Source: Ruegeria faecimaris
GTDB lineage: Bacteria; Pseudomonadota; Alphaproteobacteria; Rhodobacterales; Rhodobacteraceae
Length of the DNA stretch: 64,000 nucleotides
Reading direction: 5' to 3'
Assembly: GCF_900182615.1 (NCBI RefSeq)
Contig: NZ_FXTE01000001.1
Coordinates: 930,001 to 994,000 of the forward strand
Below are positions 26,538-34,979 of the stretch, piece by piece. The position numbers and the translations under genes were made by a program. Under the pieces are notes generated by a model. It made no database searches and was not told the origin of the DNA. It saw only the letters and a program-made list of their open reading frames with translations. Within the stretch, counting starts at the first letter, position 1. Every line of letters starts with the position of its first letter.

Positions 26538-29099
26538 TCAACCCCCAAGTCTGGACGAAATCGCCAGTTGAGCGGCAGCCAGCCGAGCGACAGGTACCCG
26601 GAAGGGTGAACATGACACATAGTCGAACCCCAAATCCCGACAAATTGCGATTGATTCGGGGTTTCCGCCATGTTCGCCACAGACCGACAGGGTCACGTCC
26701 GGCTGAACCCGGCGTCCGCGTTCAGACCCCAGCTTCAGCAATTCCCCTACACCATCGGGATCTAGCACGTGGAACGGATCCTCGGCGAAAACACCCTGAC
26801 GCACATAAGCAGACATGAAGCGACCAGCGTCATCACGAGACAATCCGTAGGTCATTTGGGTCAAATCATTGGTGCCGAAGCTAAGGAACGCAGTTTGTGG
26901 AGCGATTTCGTCCGCCCGCAGGCAGGCACGCGGCGTTTCCACCATGACCCCCAGCCGATATTCGAACTCTTGCCCTCGTTCAGCGGCTACCGACGCCGCA
27001 ACCGTGTCTATCCGAGATTTGACAAGCTCAACCTCGCGCTTGGCCGAAACCAGCGGTATCATCACCTCGGGGACCACCAGAGCGCCCTCTTCGCTGGCCT
27101 CAAGCGTCGCCTCAAAGATTGCCCGGGCCTGCATATCATAGATTTCCGGCACCGTGATGCCCAGCCTGACGCCGCGCAATCCCAACATCGGATTATATTC
27201 GGTCATCTCGGCGACACGGCGTTCCACATCCGAAACCGGCAGATCAAGTGCCTCTGCTAATTCACGCTGGCCACTGCGAGTCGTGGGCAGGAACTCATGC
27301 AACGGCGGGTCGAACAGGCGGATACAGACCGGTTGACCTTCCATAATTCGAAAGAGTTGCACGAAATCTGCGCGTTGCATCGGAAGCAGACGTTCCAGAA
27401 CCGCCGCACGACCGGAAGAGGTTTGGGCAAAGATCATTTCGCGCATCACGATCAGGCGGCCGGGATCAAAGAACATATGTTCCGTCCGGCACAGGCCGAT
27501 CCCTTGTGCCGAAAAGTTCCGAGCGGTCTGCGCATCCGCAGGCGTATCGGCATTGGCGCGGATCTCAATATCACGTTCGGCGTCTGCCCAGCTCATAAGC
27601 GTCTGAAAACAATCGTCTAGCGCCGCCTCAAGCATCGCGGGTTGCCCCGCCAGAACCTGCCCCGAAGTTCCGTCTATCGTCAGCTTGTCGCCCGTTTTGA
27701 AAACGCGGCCATCCTGGGCTGTCAACATCTTCTCTTTGGTCTGAAACCGCATTTCAGAGGCGCCAACGATGCAAGGCAGGCCCAAGCCGCGACCGATCAC
27801 GGCCGCATGGCTGGTCATCCCACCCTTTTCGGTCAGAACAGCCACTGCGGCGTGCATTCCCCGGACATCTTCCGGGGACGTCTCTCGGCGCACCAGAATA
27901 CAGGGCTCGCCCCGCGCGGCACTGGCCTGCGCCTCGGCCGCAGTAAACACAAGCTTTCCGGTTGCCGCCCCTGGACTGGCTGCAATGCCTGTGGTCAGCA
28001 CATCACGGCGCGCGTCGGGGTGAACCTGCCGGTGCAGCAACTCGTTCAGAGAATGCGGATCGACCCGCATCACCGCCTCTTGCTGAGGAATGATGCCATC
28101 CTCGGCCAACCGAACGGCAATCCGCATGGCAGCACGGGCACTGCGCTGCACGCGCACACCGTCCAGAATGTGAACGTGCCCATTTTCGATGACGAATTCG
28201 ACCTGCATTTCCTCACGCAGCTTTTCGCGCATGATTGCAGCATGTGCCTTGAGTTCCGCGAATGCCTTGGGCGCAACTTCCTCAAGCGACTTACCACGCG
28301 GATCCTTTTCCAGATACAGCGCAGCGACCCCCTCGCCCAACGCATCGCGACCCTGGCTTTGGCTGAGGTAACGACCGGTTATCTGCTGCAGCCCTGTTGT
28401 CGGATCAATCAGTTGCAGAACGCCGGACCCGCATTCGCCCTGCCCCACACCCGGGACCATCTCCTGAATGACCAGACCCAGACCTGCATCCGCTGGCGCA
28501 CCTTTTGCCTGGCGTAACAGCCGGGCTGAGGTTCCATCCCATGCCCGCGCCATCGAACGCAGAACCGCAACCAGCTGCTCACCACGATCCTGTGGGAAGG
28601 GCTCGTCGGTCTCATCCTCATAGGCCCGCAACGACTGGCGCAGACCTTCCAGCCCATCGGCCTCGATGTCGTCAAACACATCCGCATCCAGACGCGCCAC
28701 ATGAATGGCATAGCTTTGAACAAAGCGCAGCGACAGTGCGGCCGCGGCCTCGTTCCCCATCTCGTCTGACAGATCCACATAGCGCGCATCATTCATACCG
28801 ATGTTGAGGATTGCCCCAGGCCCGCCCCAATCGGGGTCCTCGGAACTTGGACGAACACATAGCAGCGCCGCCTCGTCGAACTGTTCGAGAATAGCCGCAA
28901 TGTCGGGCACCTGCCCGCCGGCGATCCGCTGCACTGCATCAAAGGACAATGCAACCGTTCGTGGTACGGGAAAATCCAGCCGAACCAGGCGCTGCAGGCA
29001 TTTCGCGCGCCCGCCATGAGTATTCGCCGCTACGGGCGCTTCGGCTGTGATCAGAGTGGTATTCGGGTTATTCTGCACTGCGGCACCTTTTGGTTTCAC
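26538..29099 (-). CDS. ppdK: Pyruvate, phosphate dikinase
   Basis: PPDK interconverts pyruvate, ATP and Pi with PEP, AMP and PPi. The 853-residue protein has an N-terminal nucleotide-binding domain (VPRTVALSFDAVQRI, CVRPSS), a swivelling phosphohistidine domain (GGMTSHAAVIGRGLG, His431) and a C-terminal PEP/pyruvate barrel (GIGLCRTEHMFF, FGTNDLTQMTYGLSRDDAG, and catalytic Cys807 in VCGEHGG). The N-terminal domain looks shorter and less typical than in plant-type PPDK, so a PEP-synthase-like variant is possible. It lies 36 bp downstream of glyS on the same strand. Confidence 0.92.
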   Translation of the reverse strand: MKPKGAAVQNNPNTTLITAEAPVAANTHGGRAKCLQRLVRLDFPVPRTVALSFDAVQRIAGGQVPDIAAILEQFDEAALLCVRPSSEDPDWGGPGAILNIGMNDARYVDLSDEMGNEAAAALSLRFVQSYAIHVARLDADVFDDIEADGLEGLRQSLRAYEDETDEPFPQDRGEQLVAVLRSMARAWDGTSARLLRQAKGAPADAGLGLVIQEMVPGVGQGECGSGVLQLIDPTTGLQQITGRYLSQSQGRDALGEGVAALYLEKDPRGKSLEEVAPKAFAELKAHAAIMREKLREEMQVEFVIENGHVHILDGVRVQRSARAAMRIAVRLAEDGIIPQQEAVMRVDPHSLNELLHRQVHPDARRDVLTTGIAASPGAATGKLVFTAAEAQASAARGEPCILVRRETSPEDVRGMHAAVAVLTEKGGMTSHAAVIGRGLGLPCIVGASEMRFQTKEKMLTAQDGRVFKTGDKLTIDGTSGQVLAGQPAMLEAALDDCFQTLMSWADAERDIEIRANADTPADAQTARNFSAQGIGLCRTEHMFFDPGRLIVMREMIFAQTSSGRAAVLERLLPMQRADFVQLFRIMEGQPVCIRLFDPPLHEFLPTTRSGQRELAEALDLPVSDVERRVAEMTEYNPMLGLRGVRLGITVPEIYDMQARAIFEATLEASEEGALVVPEVMIPLVSAKREVELVKSRIDTVAASVAAERGQEFEYRLGVMVETPRACLRADEIAPQTAFLSFGTNDLTQMTYGLSRDDAGRFMSAYVRQGVFAEDPFHVLDPDGVGELLKLGSERGRRVQPDVTLSVCGEHGGNPESIAICRDLGFDYVSCSPFRVPVARLAAAQLAISSRLGG

Positions 29100-29135
29100 C
29101 GCAGCATAGGCCCCTGCGCCCGTGGCGCAAGAGCG

Positions 29136-31376
29136 TTAACCTTCGATTCGTGCCAGATCGGCCACGCTGGAACAGACCTTCCTGATCTGGCTGAGCAGGT
29201 TCAGACGGTTGCGGCGCAGGATGTCATTGTCGGTATTGACCTGCACATCCTCAAAGAACGCATCTACCGGCCCGCGCAGCGCGGACATAGCCGTCATCGC
29301 GGCCGGGAAATCTTCGGACGCCAGCGCTGTGCCGATCTGTGCCTGAGCCTGATCCAATGCTGCAAACAGTGCTTTCTCGCTGTCTGTTTCGGCAAACTTC
29401 ACATCCGCACCATAGGAGTATTCCACCCCATCCTTCTCTTCCGCCTGAGACAGGATGTTGTTGGCCCGCTTGAACCCCTGCACGAGGTTCTCGCCATCCT
29501 CGGTCGCAATCACCGCATTCAGCGCGCGGGCACGTTTGACTAGCAGGTTGAGGTCGTCATTCCCGTCCATAGCAATACAGGCGTCGATGATGTCGTGGCG
29601 GATGCCCTCGTCGCGGAGGAAGGTTTTGAGGCGGTCGTGGAAGAACGAGAGGAGGTCGCGAGTTGTGGCATGGTCACGCACGATCCACTCTTTGAGGTTT
29701 TCTTGAAGATTGGATTGAAGGTCAGCAAAGAAGTCTTTCACACCTTCTTTGGGTAAGCCTTCAAGCCCAAATCGTTTGAGGGTATCTGCATCCGCCTGAA
29801 TTTGGTTTCTAAAGATTTTTTCAAGATGCTCTAGTTCTCTGTCGGTTCCGCATTTCTTAACGCATTTCCAAGCTGTCGAAAGAAATCCAAATCGAAGATT
29901 ATTCTCCAGAACCAACCGAATAACCCCCAACGCCGCCCGGCGCAGGGCAAACGGGTCTTTCGACCCGGTCGGTTTCTCATCAATCGCCCAGAACCCAGTC
30001 AGCGTGTCCAGCTTATCGGCTAGCGCCACGGTCACTGAAAGCGGTGCTGTTGGCACATCGTCAGACGGACCCAGAGGCGAATAATGCTCCTGCGCCACGG
30101 CGGCGACAGCGGCGTCTTCACCTGCGGCTTCGATGTAATAGCGCCCCATAAGCCCCTGAAGTTCGGGGAATTCATAGACCATTTCCGAGCTCAGGTCGGC
30201 TTTGGCCAGACGCGCGGCTTTCTCGGCCACTGCCGGTTCGGCACCTGCGATCGGTGCCAGCTCGCGGGCCAGCGCGGCGATGCGATTGATCCGTTCGGCC
30301 TGCGTGCCCAGCTTGTTGTGGAAGGTCACATTCTCCAACGCGCGGGTCCATTGGGTCATATCCGACTTGGCAACGCGCAGGTCATTCTCCCAAAAGAACT
30401 TGGCATCCGCCAGACGGGCCGACAGCACCTTCTGGTTCCCCGCCAGAATGGTCGCGCCATTATCGGCGGTCTCGCGGTTGGCGACGGTGATAAAGCGTTC
30501 AATCCGGCCGGTTTTGGGGTTCTTCACAGAAAAGAATTTCTGGTGTTCCTTCATCGAGGTCTGCAGCACCTCGGGCGGCAGTTCCAGGAATTCCTCGTCG
30601 ATCTGCCCCATGAGCACCACGGGCCATTCGACCAGCCCGGCGACCTCGGCCAGCAGGCCCTTGTCATCGACCACTTCCAGACCGGCGGCAAACGCCATGT
30701 TCTGCGCGTCGTTCCAGATGTGTTCGGCGCGTTCCTCAGGCGATAGCACAACAAAGGCGCGTTTCAGCTTGGCGGCATAATCCTCGAACGACGTGACAGA
30801 AAACCGGTTCGGGGCCATAAAACGGTGGCCCTCGGTCGTGTCGCCGGATTTGATCCCTTCGACCTCAAGAGGCACGACCTGCGCGCCTGCCTCATCGCTG
30901 AGGAGGCACAGGATCGAATGCAGCGGACGTACCCAGCGCATCGGTCCACTGCCCCAGCGCATCGACTTGGGCCAGGGGAAGTTCCTAATGGTCGCCTCAA
31001 GCACGTCGGCCACGATATCAGCCGCCGGGCGACCAGGCTTTTCGATCATCGCGAAATAGACCGCACCTTTGGGCGTTTCACGCTCTTCCAACTGATCGCG
31101 GGTCAGGCCGGCGCCGCGCAGGAAGCCTTCGATGGCCTTATCGGGTGCGCCCACTTTCGGGCCTTTGCGTTCCTCGCGGATGGACGGGCTTTCGGCCAGC
31201 AAGCCTTCGACCGCCAAAGTCAGACGACGGGGCGTGGTCAGAGAGGCGGCCCCGGCATAGGTCAGACCGGCCTCGACCAGACCATCGGTGATCCGCTTTT
31301 TCAGGTCTTCACCGGCACGGGTTTGCATGCGTGCAGGGATTTCCTCGGAAAACAGTTCGATCAGCAGGTCGGGCAT
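29136..31376 (-). CDS. glyS: Glycyl-tRNA synthetase beta subunit
   Basis: The tRNA-binding subunit of the heterotetrameric glycyl-tRNA synthetase; GlyQ is the catalytic partner. The 746-residue protein starts MPDLLIELFSEEIPARMQ and keeps the family blocks TPRRLTLAVEGL, PKSMRWGSG, LEVVDDKGLLAEVAGLVEWP and SVKNPKTGRIERFITVAN. E. coli GlyS is 689 residues. The extra length comes from about residues 490-562, where the DNA (29701-29900) drops to 41% GC and uses AGA and CTA codons that are rare nearby. The frame remains open, so the gene is intact. gltS ends 9 bp upstream, and ppdK follows. Confidence 0.97.
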   Translation of the reverse strand: MPDLLIELFSEEIPARMQTRAGEDLKKRITDGLVEAGLTYAGAASLTTPRRLTLAVEGLLAESPSIREERKGPKVGAPDKAIEGFLRGAGLTRDQLEERETPKGAVYFAMIEKPGRPAADIVADVLEATIRNFPWPKSMRWGSGPMRWVRPLHSILCLLSDEAGAQVVPLEVEGIKSGDTTEGHRFMAPNRFSVTSFEDYAAKLKRAFVVLSPEERAEHIWNDAQNMAFAAGLEVVDDKGLLAEVAGLVEWPVVLMGQIDEEFLELPPEVLQTSMKEHQKFFSVKNPKTGRIERFITVANRETADNGATILAGNQKVLSARLADAKFFWENDLRVAKSDMTQWTRALENVTFHNKLGTQAERINRIAALARELAPIAGAEPAVAEKAARLAKADLSSEMVYEFPELQGLMGRYYIEAAGEDAAVAAVAQEHYSPLGPSDDVPTAPLSVTVALADKLDTLTGFWAIDEKPTGSKDPFALRRAALGVIRLVLENNLRFGFLSTAWKCVKKCGTDRELEHLEKIFRNQIQADADTLKRFGLEGLPKEGVKDFFADLQSNLQENLKEWIVRDHATTRDLLSFFHDRLKTFLRDEGIRHDIIDACIAMDGNDDLNLLVKRARALNAVIATEDGENLVQGFKRANNILSQAEEKDGVEYSYGADVKFAETDSEKALFAALDQAQAQIGTALASEDFPAAMTAMSALRGPVDAFFEDVQVNTDNDILRRNRLNLLSQIRKVCSSVADLARIEG

Positions 31377-31385
31377 AGTCGGTCC

Positions 31386-32588
31386 TTAGAAATTGACGAT
31401 CGTCTGGATGACGATGGCATTAGCGATATCCACAAAAAAGGCGGATACAAGGGGCAGTACGATAAAGGCAATAGGGGACGGGCCATATCGCTTGGTTACA
31501 GCGGTCATATTGGCAATGGCGGTCGGAGTCGCGCCCAGCGCAAACCCGCCGAAACCCGCGGCCAGAACCGCGGCGCGATATCCTGACCCCATCACCGGAA
31601 ACAACACGTAGATAACGAAGATTACCGTAAAGGCGGTTTGTGCCGCCAGTACGACCAAAATGGTCACACCAAGTTCCGCAATCGTCCACAACTGCAGGCT
31701 CATCAGCGACATGGCCAGAAAGGTACCCAACGCAAGCTCTGAAACCAGCCCAAGCGCGGATGTGCGGCTGACGGGAACTGCATTTGGCCGCAACCAGCTG
31801 CGCAGGTTGCCGATCAAAATGGCAATGATCAGACAAGGTACAAACAGGGGAAGTTTCAGGCCGGCCTCTGCGATCAGGACATTCACGCCATAGCCAATGA
31901 TAATGGCAAGATGGAGGTACAGCATGACCCGCATCAGACCAAGCGGCGTAATATCAGGATAACGCTGTTCTTCGGTTGCGACACCAACTGTCAGTTCTTC
32001 GTTGGGGCGGTCGGGGGTCAGATTATAGCGTTCGACAAGATACTTGGCCACAGGACCACCAACCACCGCGGCCAACACCAGACCCAATGTCGCCACTGCG
32101 ACCCCCAACTCGGTCGCGCCTTCCAACCCAGTTACGGCACCAACGTCCGGCGCCCATGCAATGGCGGTTCCATGCCCTCCGATCAGGGCAGCTGACCCGA
32201 ATAACACTCCGGATTGGGCAGGAAAGCCAAATGCAACCGCCCCGACGGCACCAATGCCGTTTTGCATGATGATGGTGATCAGTGTCAGAACCAACAGCAA
32301 GAACAGAGGTTTGCCGCCGGTAAGCAGATCCAGGAACCGGGCATTCAGGCCGATTGCCGCAAAAAACAGCACCAGCATGTAATCCCGCGTGGCCATCTCA
32401 AAATCGAATGAGATGCCTGTGGCCATGTATAATCCCAACATCACCAGCGCTGCGACCAACCCGCCGCTGACCGGTTCGGGTATGTTGAAGCGCTGAAGCA
32501 GCTTCACCTGCTGGTTCAACTCCGCCCCCAAAAGATAGACAGCCAGACCCAACGTGGCGGCGATCATATCCGGGATGAGATAAGTCAT
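31386..32588 (-). CDS. gltS: Sodium/glutamate symporter
   Basis: GltS imports glutamate with Na+ across the inner membrane. The 400-residue length matches E. coli (about 401), with ten or more membrane segments in two inverted halves. Recognisable blocks are LGLAVYLLGAELNQQVKLLQRFNIPEPVSGG, FGSAALIGGHGTAIAW in the first half and GGFALGATPTAIANMTAVTKRYGPSP in the second; the GGHGTA and GATPTA loops are the re-entrant substrate motifs. The start at 32588 overlaps the upstream DUF6446-like stop by 4 bases. It is followed 9 bp later by glyS, an unusual neighbour for a transporter. Confidence 0.96.
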   Translation of the reverse strand: MTYLIPDMIAATLGLAVYLLGAELNQQVKLLQRFNIPEPVSGGLVAALVMLGLYMATGISFDFEMATRDYMLVLFFAAIGLNARFLDLLTGGKPLFLLLVLTLITIIMQNGIGAVGAVAFGFPAQSGVLFGSAALIGGHGTAIAWAPDVGAVTGLEGATELGVAVATLGLVLAAVVGGPVAKYLVERYNLTPDRPNEELTVGVATEEQRYPDITPLGLMRVMLYLHLAIIIGYGVNVLIAEAGLKLPLFVPCLIIAILIGNLRSWLRPNAVPVSRTSALGLVSELALGTFLAMSLMSLQLWTIAELGVTILVVLAAQTAFTVIFVIYVLFPVMGSGYRAAVLAAGFGGFALGATPTAIANMTAVTKRYGPSPIAFIVLPLVSAFFVDIANAIVIQTIVNF

Positions 32589-33112
32589 TGCCCCGTTTCC
32601 GGTTGCTGCGGGCATTCCTCTCCGACGACCGTGCCGTCATAGGCCTTTTCCCCGCAGTTGTTCAGCGCGTGCCAAACATAGCCTTTTCCATCCTGGGTTA
32701 CAGCGACGATCCGGTCCACGCCAAAGTGTATATTCTTAGCCCCGATAAAGGCCTGCGCCTGACCGGTCTGCAACGCGTTGGCAATCTCGATGGCATCGTA
32801 GCACTCAAACCATCCGGGCGCCGTCAACGGTTCGGGGTCATTGGCGGTCTGATAACCCGCCAGATCTGCGGGCGTCAGGTCAGTTTCAAAGCAGGCGCGG
32901 TATCGAATCGGAGAGCTGTCCGCATCAATCGCCTGAAAGTCCGTATAGGCGATGGTCTCGGGCTCATCTGCGCCGATTGCAAGCAAACGGACATCCTGTC
33001 CCGGCTTTGAGACCACTCCATAATAAAAGCCGTAAACTTGCAGATAGTACATGGCCCCACCAGCCAGAACAGCCGACCCAAGAAGGAGAATAGCAAGTAG
33101 TTTTCCGGTCAT
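32585..33112 (-). CDS. DUF6446-like membrane-anchored protein
   Basis: A 175-residue protein with one N-terminal membrane anchor (residues 4-27) and a soluble, presumably periplasmic, domain containing four or more cysteines (RACFETDL, GWFECYDA, ALNNCGEKA, EECPQQP), enough for two disulfides. I associate the layout and its position near glyS with a conserved Rhodobacterales family (DUF6446), sometimes mislabelled histidine kinase, but this is from memory. Function unknown. Its stop overlaps the gltS start (ATGA), implying coupling. Confidence 0.7.
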   Translation of the reverse strand: MTGKLLAILLLGSAVLAGGAMYYLQVYGFYYGVVSKPGQDVRLLAIGADEPETIAYTDFQAIDADSSPIRYRACFETDLTPADLAGYQTANDPEPLTAPGWFECYDAIEIANALQTGQAQAFIGAKNIHFGVDRIVAVTQDGKGYVWHALNNCGEKAYDGTVVGEECPQQPETGQ

Positions 33113-33204
33113 CGTTCGAGCATCCTATTCACGTGGCCTCTTTCATTGAGGTCGAAAATGGGCCAGTTTCCAACCTGATACAGGCTGACATTAGGGTAAT
33201 GAAA

Positions 33205-33837
33205 ATGGACACGACTCTCGCCGCAGGTTTTTTCGGCGCGCTTTTTGCGATCATGAACCCGATCACCAACTTGCCCGTTTTTCTGAGCGTGACTGATGGT
33301 CTGACCCCCGCAGATCAACGCAAGGTTGCGGTGAAAACCGTCACCTATTGTCTGATCCTGGGCGGTGCTTTTGCAGCCATTGGCAGCAAGACATTGGGAC
33401 TGTTCGGCATCAGCGTCAATGATCTGCGCGTTGCGGGCGGTCTTGTTGTCCTGATGATCGGCCTGAACATGCTGAGCGGCACCGAGAGCACGGCGCATCA
33501 CGGAACCGAAGGCGAAAAGAAATCTTATCCCGAGGCCGACACCGTCGCCTTTTATCCGTTGGCCTTTCCCATCCTCGTTGGGCCTGGCACAATCACAACG
33601 TTGATCCTCTATGCACATCAAATGTCCAAACCTATGGACGTCATACTCTATGCGGGCGTTTTTCTGGCAGTGCTGTTTTTGCTGTTCGTCACATTCTGGA
33701 ACGCCGCGGCGCTGTCCAAGCGGCTTTCGGACAACGCTCGGGTGATCATGAGCCGCTTTATGGGTATGATCCTGTCTGCCATCGCAATCAGCATGATCGC
33801 GGACGGACTTAAAGTTCTGCTTCCCGGTTTGGCGTAA
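33205..33837 (+). CDS. MarC-family integral membrane protein
   Basis: A 210-residue protein with six membrane segments of the MarC/UPF0056 family (FFGALFAIMNPITNLPVFLSVT at the N-terminus, AFPILVGPGTITTLI in the middle, MSRFMGMILSAIAISMIADGLK at the end). The family was once linked to antibiotic resistance, but that is not supported by later work, and its role is unclear. ATG at 33205 has AGGG about 8 bp upstream; an in-frame GTG at 33133 is less likely. It is convergent with glyQ, which lies 8 bp away. Confidence 0.9.
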   Translation: MDTTLAAGFFGALFAIMNPITNLPVFLSVTDGLTPADQRKVAVKTVTYCLILGGAFAAIGSKTLGLFGISVNDLRVAGGLVVLMIGLNMLSGTESTAHHGTEGEKKSYPEADTVAFYPLAFPILVGPGTITTLILYAHQMSKPMDVILYAGVFLAVLFLLFVTFWNAAALSKRLSDNARVIMSRFMGMILSAIAISMIADGLKVLLPGLA

Positions 33838-33845
33838 CTGCCGCA

Positions 33846-34775
33846 TCAGACCTCGTACCCGGCGGCTTCGGTCTGGACGAAGGCGTCGGCGCATTGCTTG
33901 GCCAAGGCGCGCACGCGTCCGATATAGGCCTGCCGTTCCGTCACCGAGATCACGCCACGCGCATCCAGCAGGTTAAAGATGTGCGACGCCTTGATGCACT
34001 GATCATAGGCCGGATGCGCCATGATGATGCGTTTGCCGGTCTTGGGATCGTCATGATCCTGCGCCAGAATGGTGGCACATTCAGCCTCGGCCTCTTTGAA
34101 ATGGTCGAGCAGCACGTCGGTATTGGCCACGTCAAAGTTCCAGCGGGCATATTCTTCTTCGGTCTGTTTGAATATGTCACCATAGGTCAGCGGGCTGGGT
34201 GACTGCGGATCGTTGAAGGGCATGTCCATCACGTGATCAACACCCAGCACATACATCGCCAGCCGCTCCAACCCATAGGTCAATTCACCTGAAACCGGCG
34301 CGCAGTCATGGCCTCCGACCTGTTGAAAATAGGTGAACTGGCTGACTTCCATGCCGTCGCACCAGACCTCCCAGCCCAGGCCCCAGGCGCCCAGGGTTGG
34401 GCTTTCCCAGTCATCCTCGACAAACCGGATGTCATGCAGGTCCATGTCGATGCCGATTGCCTCAAGGCTGCCCAGATACAACGCCTGCAGGTCCGGCGGG
34501 CTAGGCTTGATCAACACCTGATACTGATAATAGTGCTGCAAGCGATTGGGGTTCTCGCCATAGCGCCCATCTGTTGGGCGGCGCGAGGGCTGTACATAAG
34601 CTGCGGCCCAGGACTTGGACCCCAACGCGCGCAAAGTAGTCGCGGGATGGAATGTCCCTGCCCCCACTTCCATGTCATAGGGCTGCAGAATGGCGCAGCC
34701 TTTTGACGCCCAATAGGTCTGAAGGCGCAGGATGATCTCCTGAAAAGAGCGAGGTGCGTTGGACTTAACGGTCAT
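33846..34775 (-). CDS. glyQ: Glycyl-tRNA synthetase alpha subunit
   Basis: The catalytic subunit that activates glycine and charges tRNA-Gly together with GlyS. The 309-residue protein has [37 protein letters not shown] at the N-terminus, [36 protein letters not shown], and [13 protein letters not shown] with [18 protein letters not shown] for the class II motifs. The start at 34775 follows AAAGGG with 8-bp spacing; another in-frame ATG is at 34796. glyS is 2.5 kb downstream, separated by marC on the other strand, the DUF6446-like gene and gltS. Confidence 0.98.
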   Translation of the reverse strand: MTVKSNAPRSFQEIILRLQTYWASKGCAILQPYDMEVGAGTFHPATTLRALGSKSWAAAYVQPSRRPTDGRYGENPNRLQHYYQYQVLIKPSPPDLQALYLGSLEAIGIDMDLHDIRFVEDDWESPTLGAWGLGWEVWCDGMEVSQFTYFQQVGGHDCAPVSGELTYGLERLAMYVLGVDHVMDMPFNDPQSPSPLTYGDIFKQTEEEYARWNFDVANTDVLLDHFKEAEAECATILAQDHDDPKTGKRIIMAHPAYDQCIKASHIFNLLDARGVISVTERQAYIGRVRALAKQCADAFVQTEAAGYEV

Positions 34776-34979
34776 CACATTCCCTTTGGACGCCATTGCG
34801 CCCTGTTCCGGTGGGTTTTGCCCTTCCTATGCAAGGGGCCAAGGGGCGTCAACGGGACAGTGTGCCCGGGAAGCCACTGAGCGGCCGAACTGGAAATTCC
34901 CCGTATTCCAGGCATGGTGTTTCAACCCGCATATCGCGTACTCTTCATCGCAGAAAAACACCGCGGACACAGGCACACA

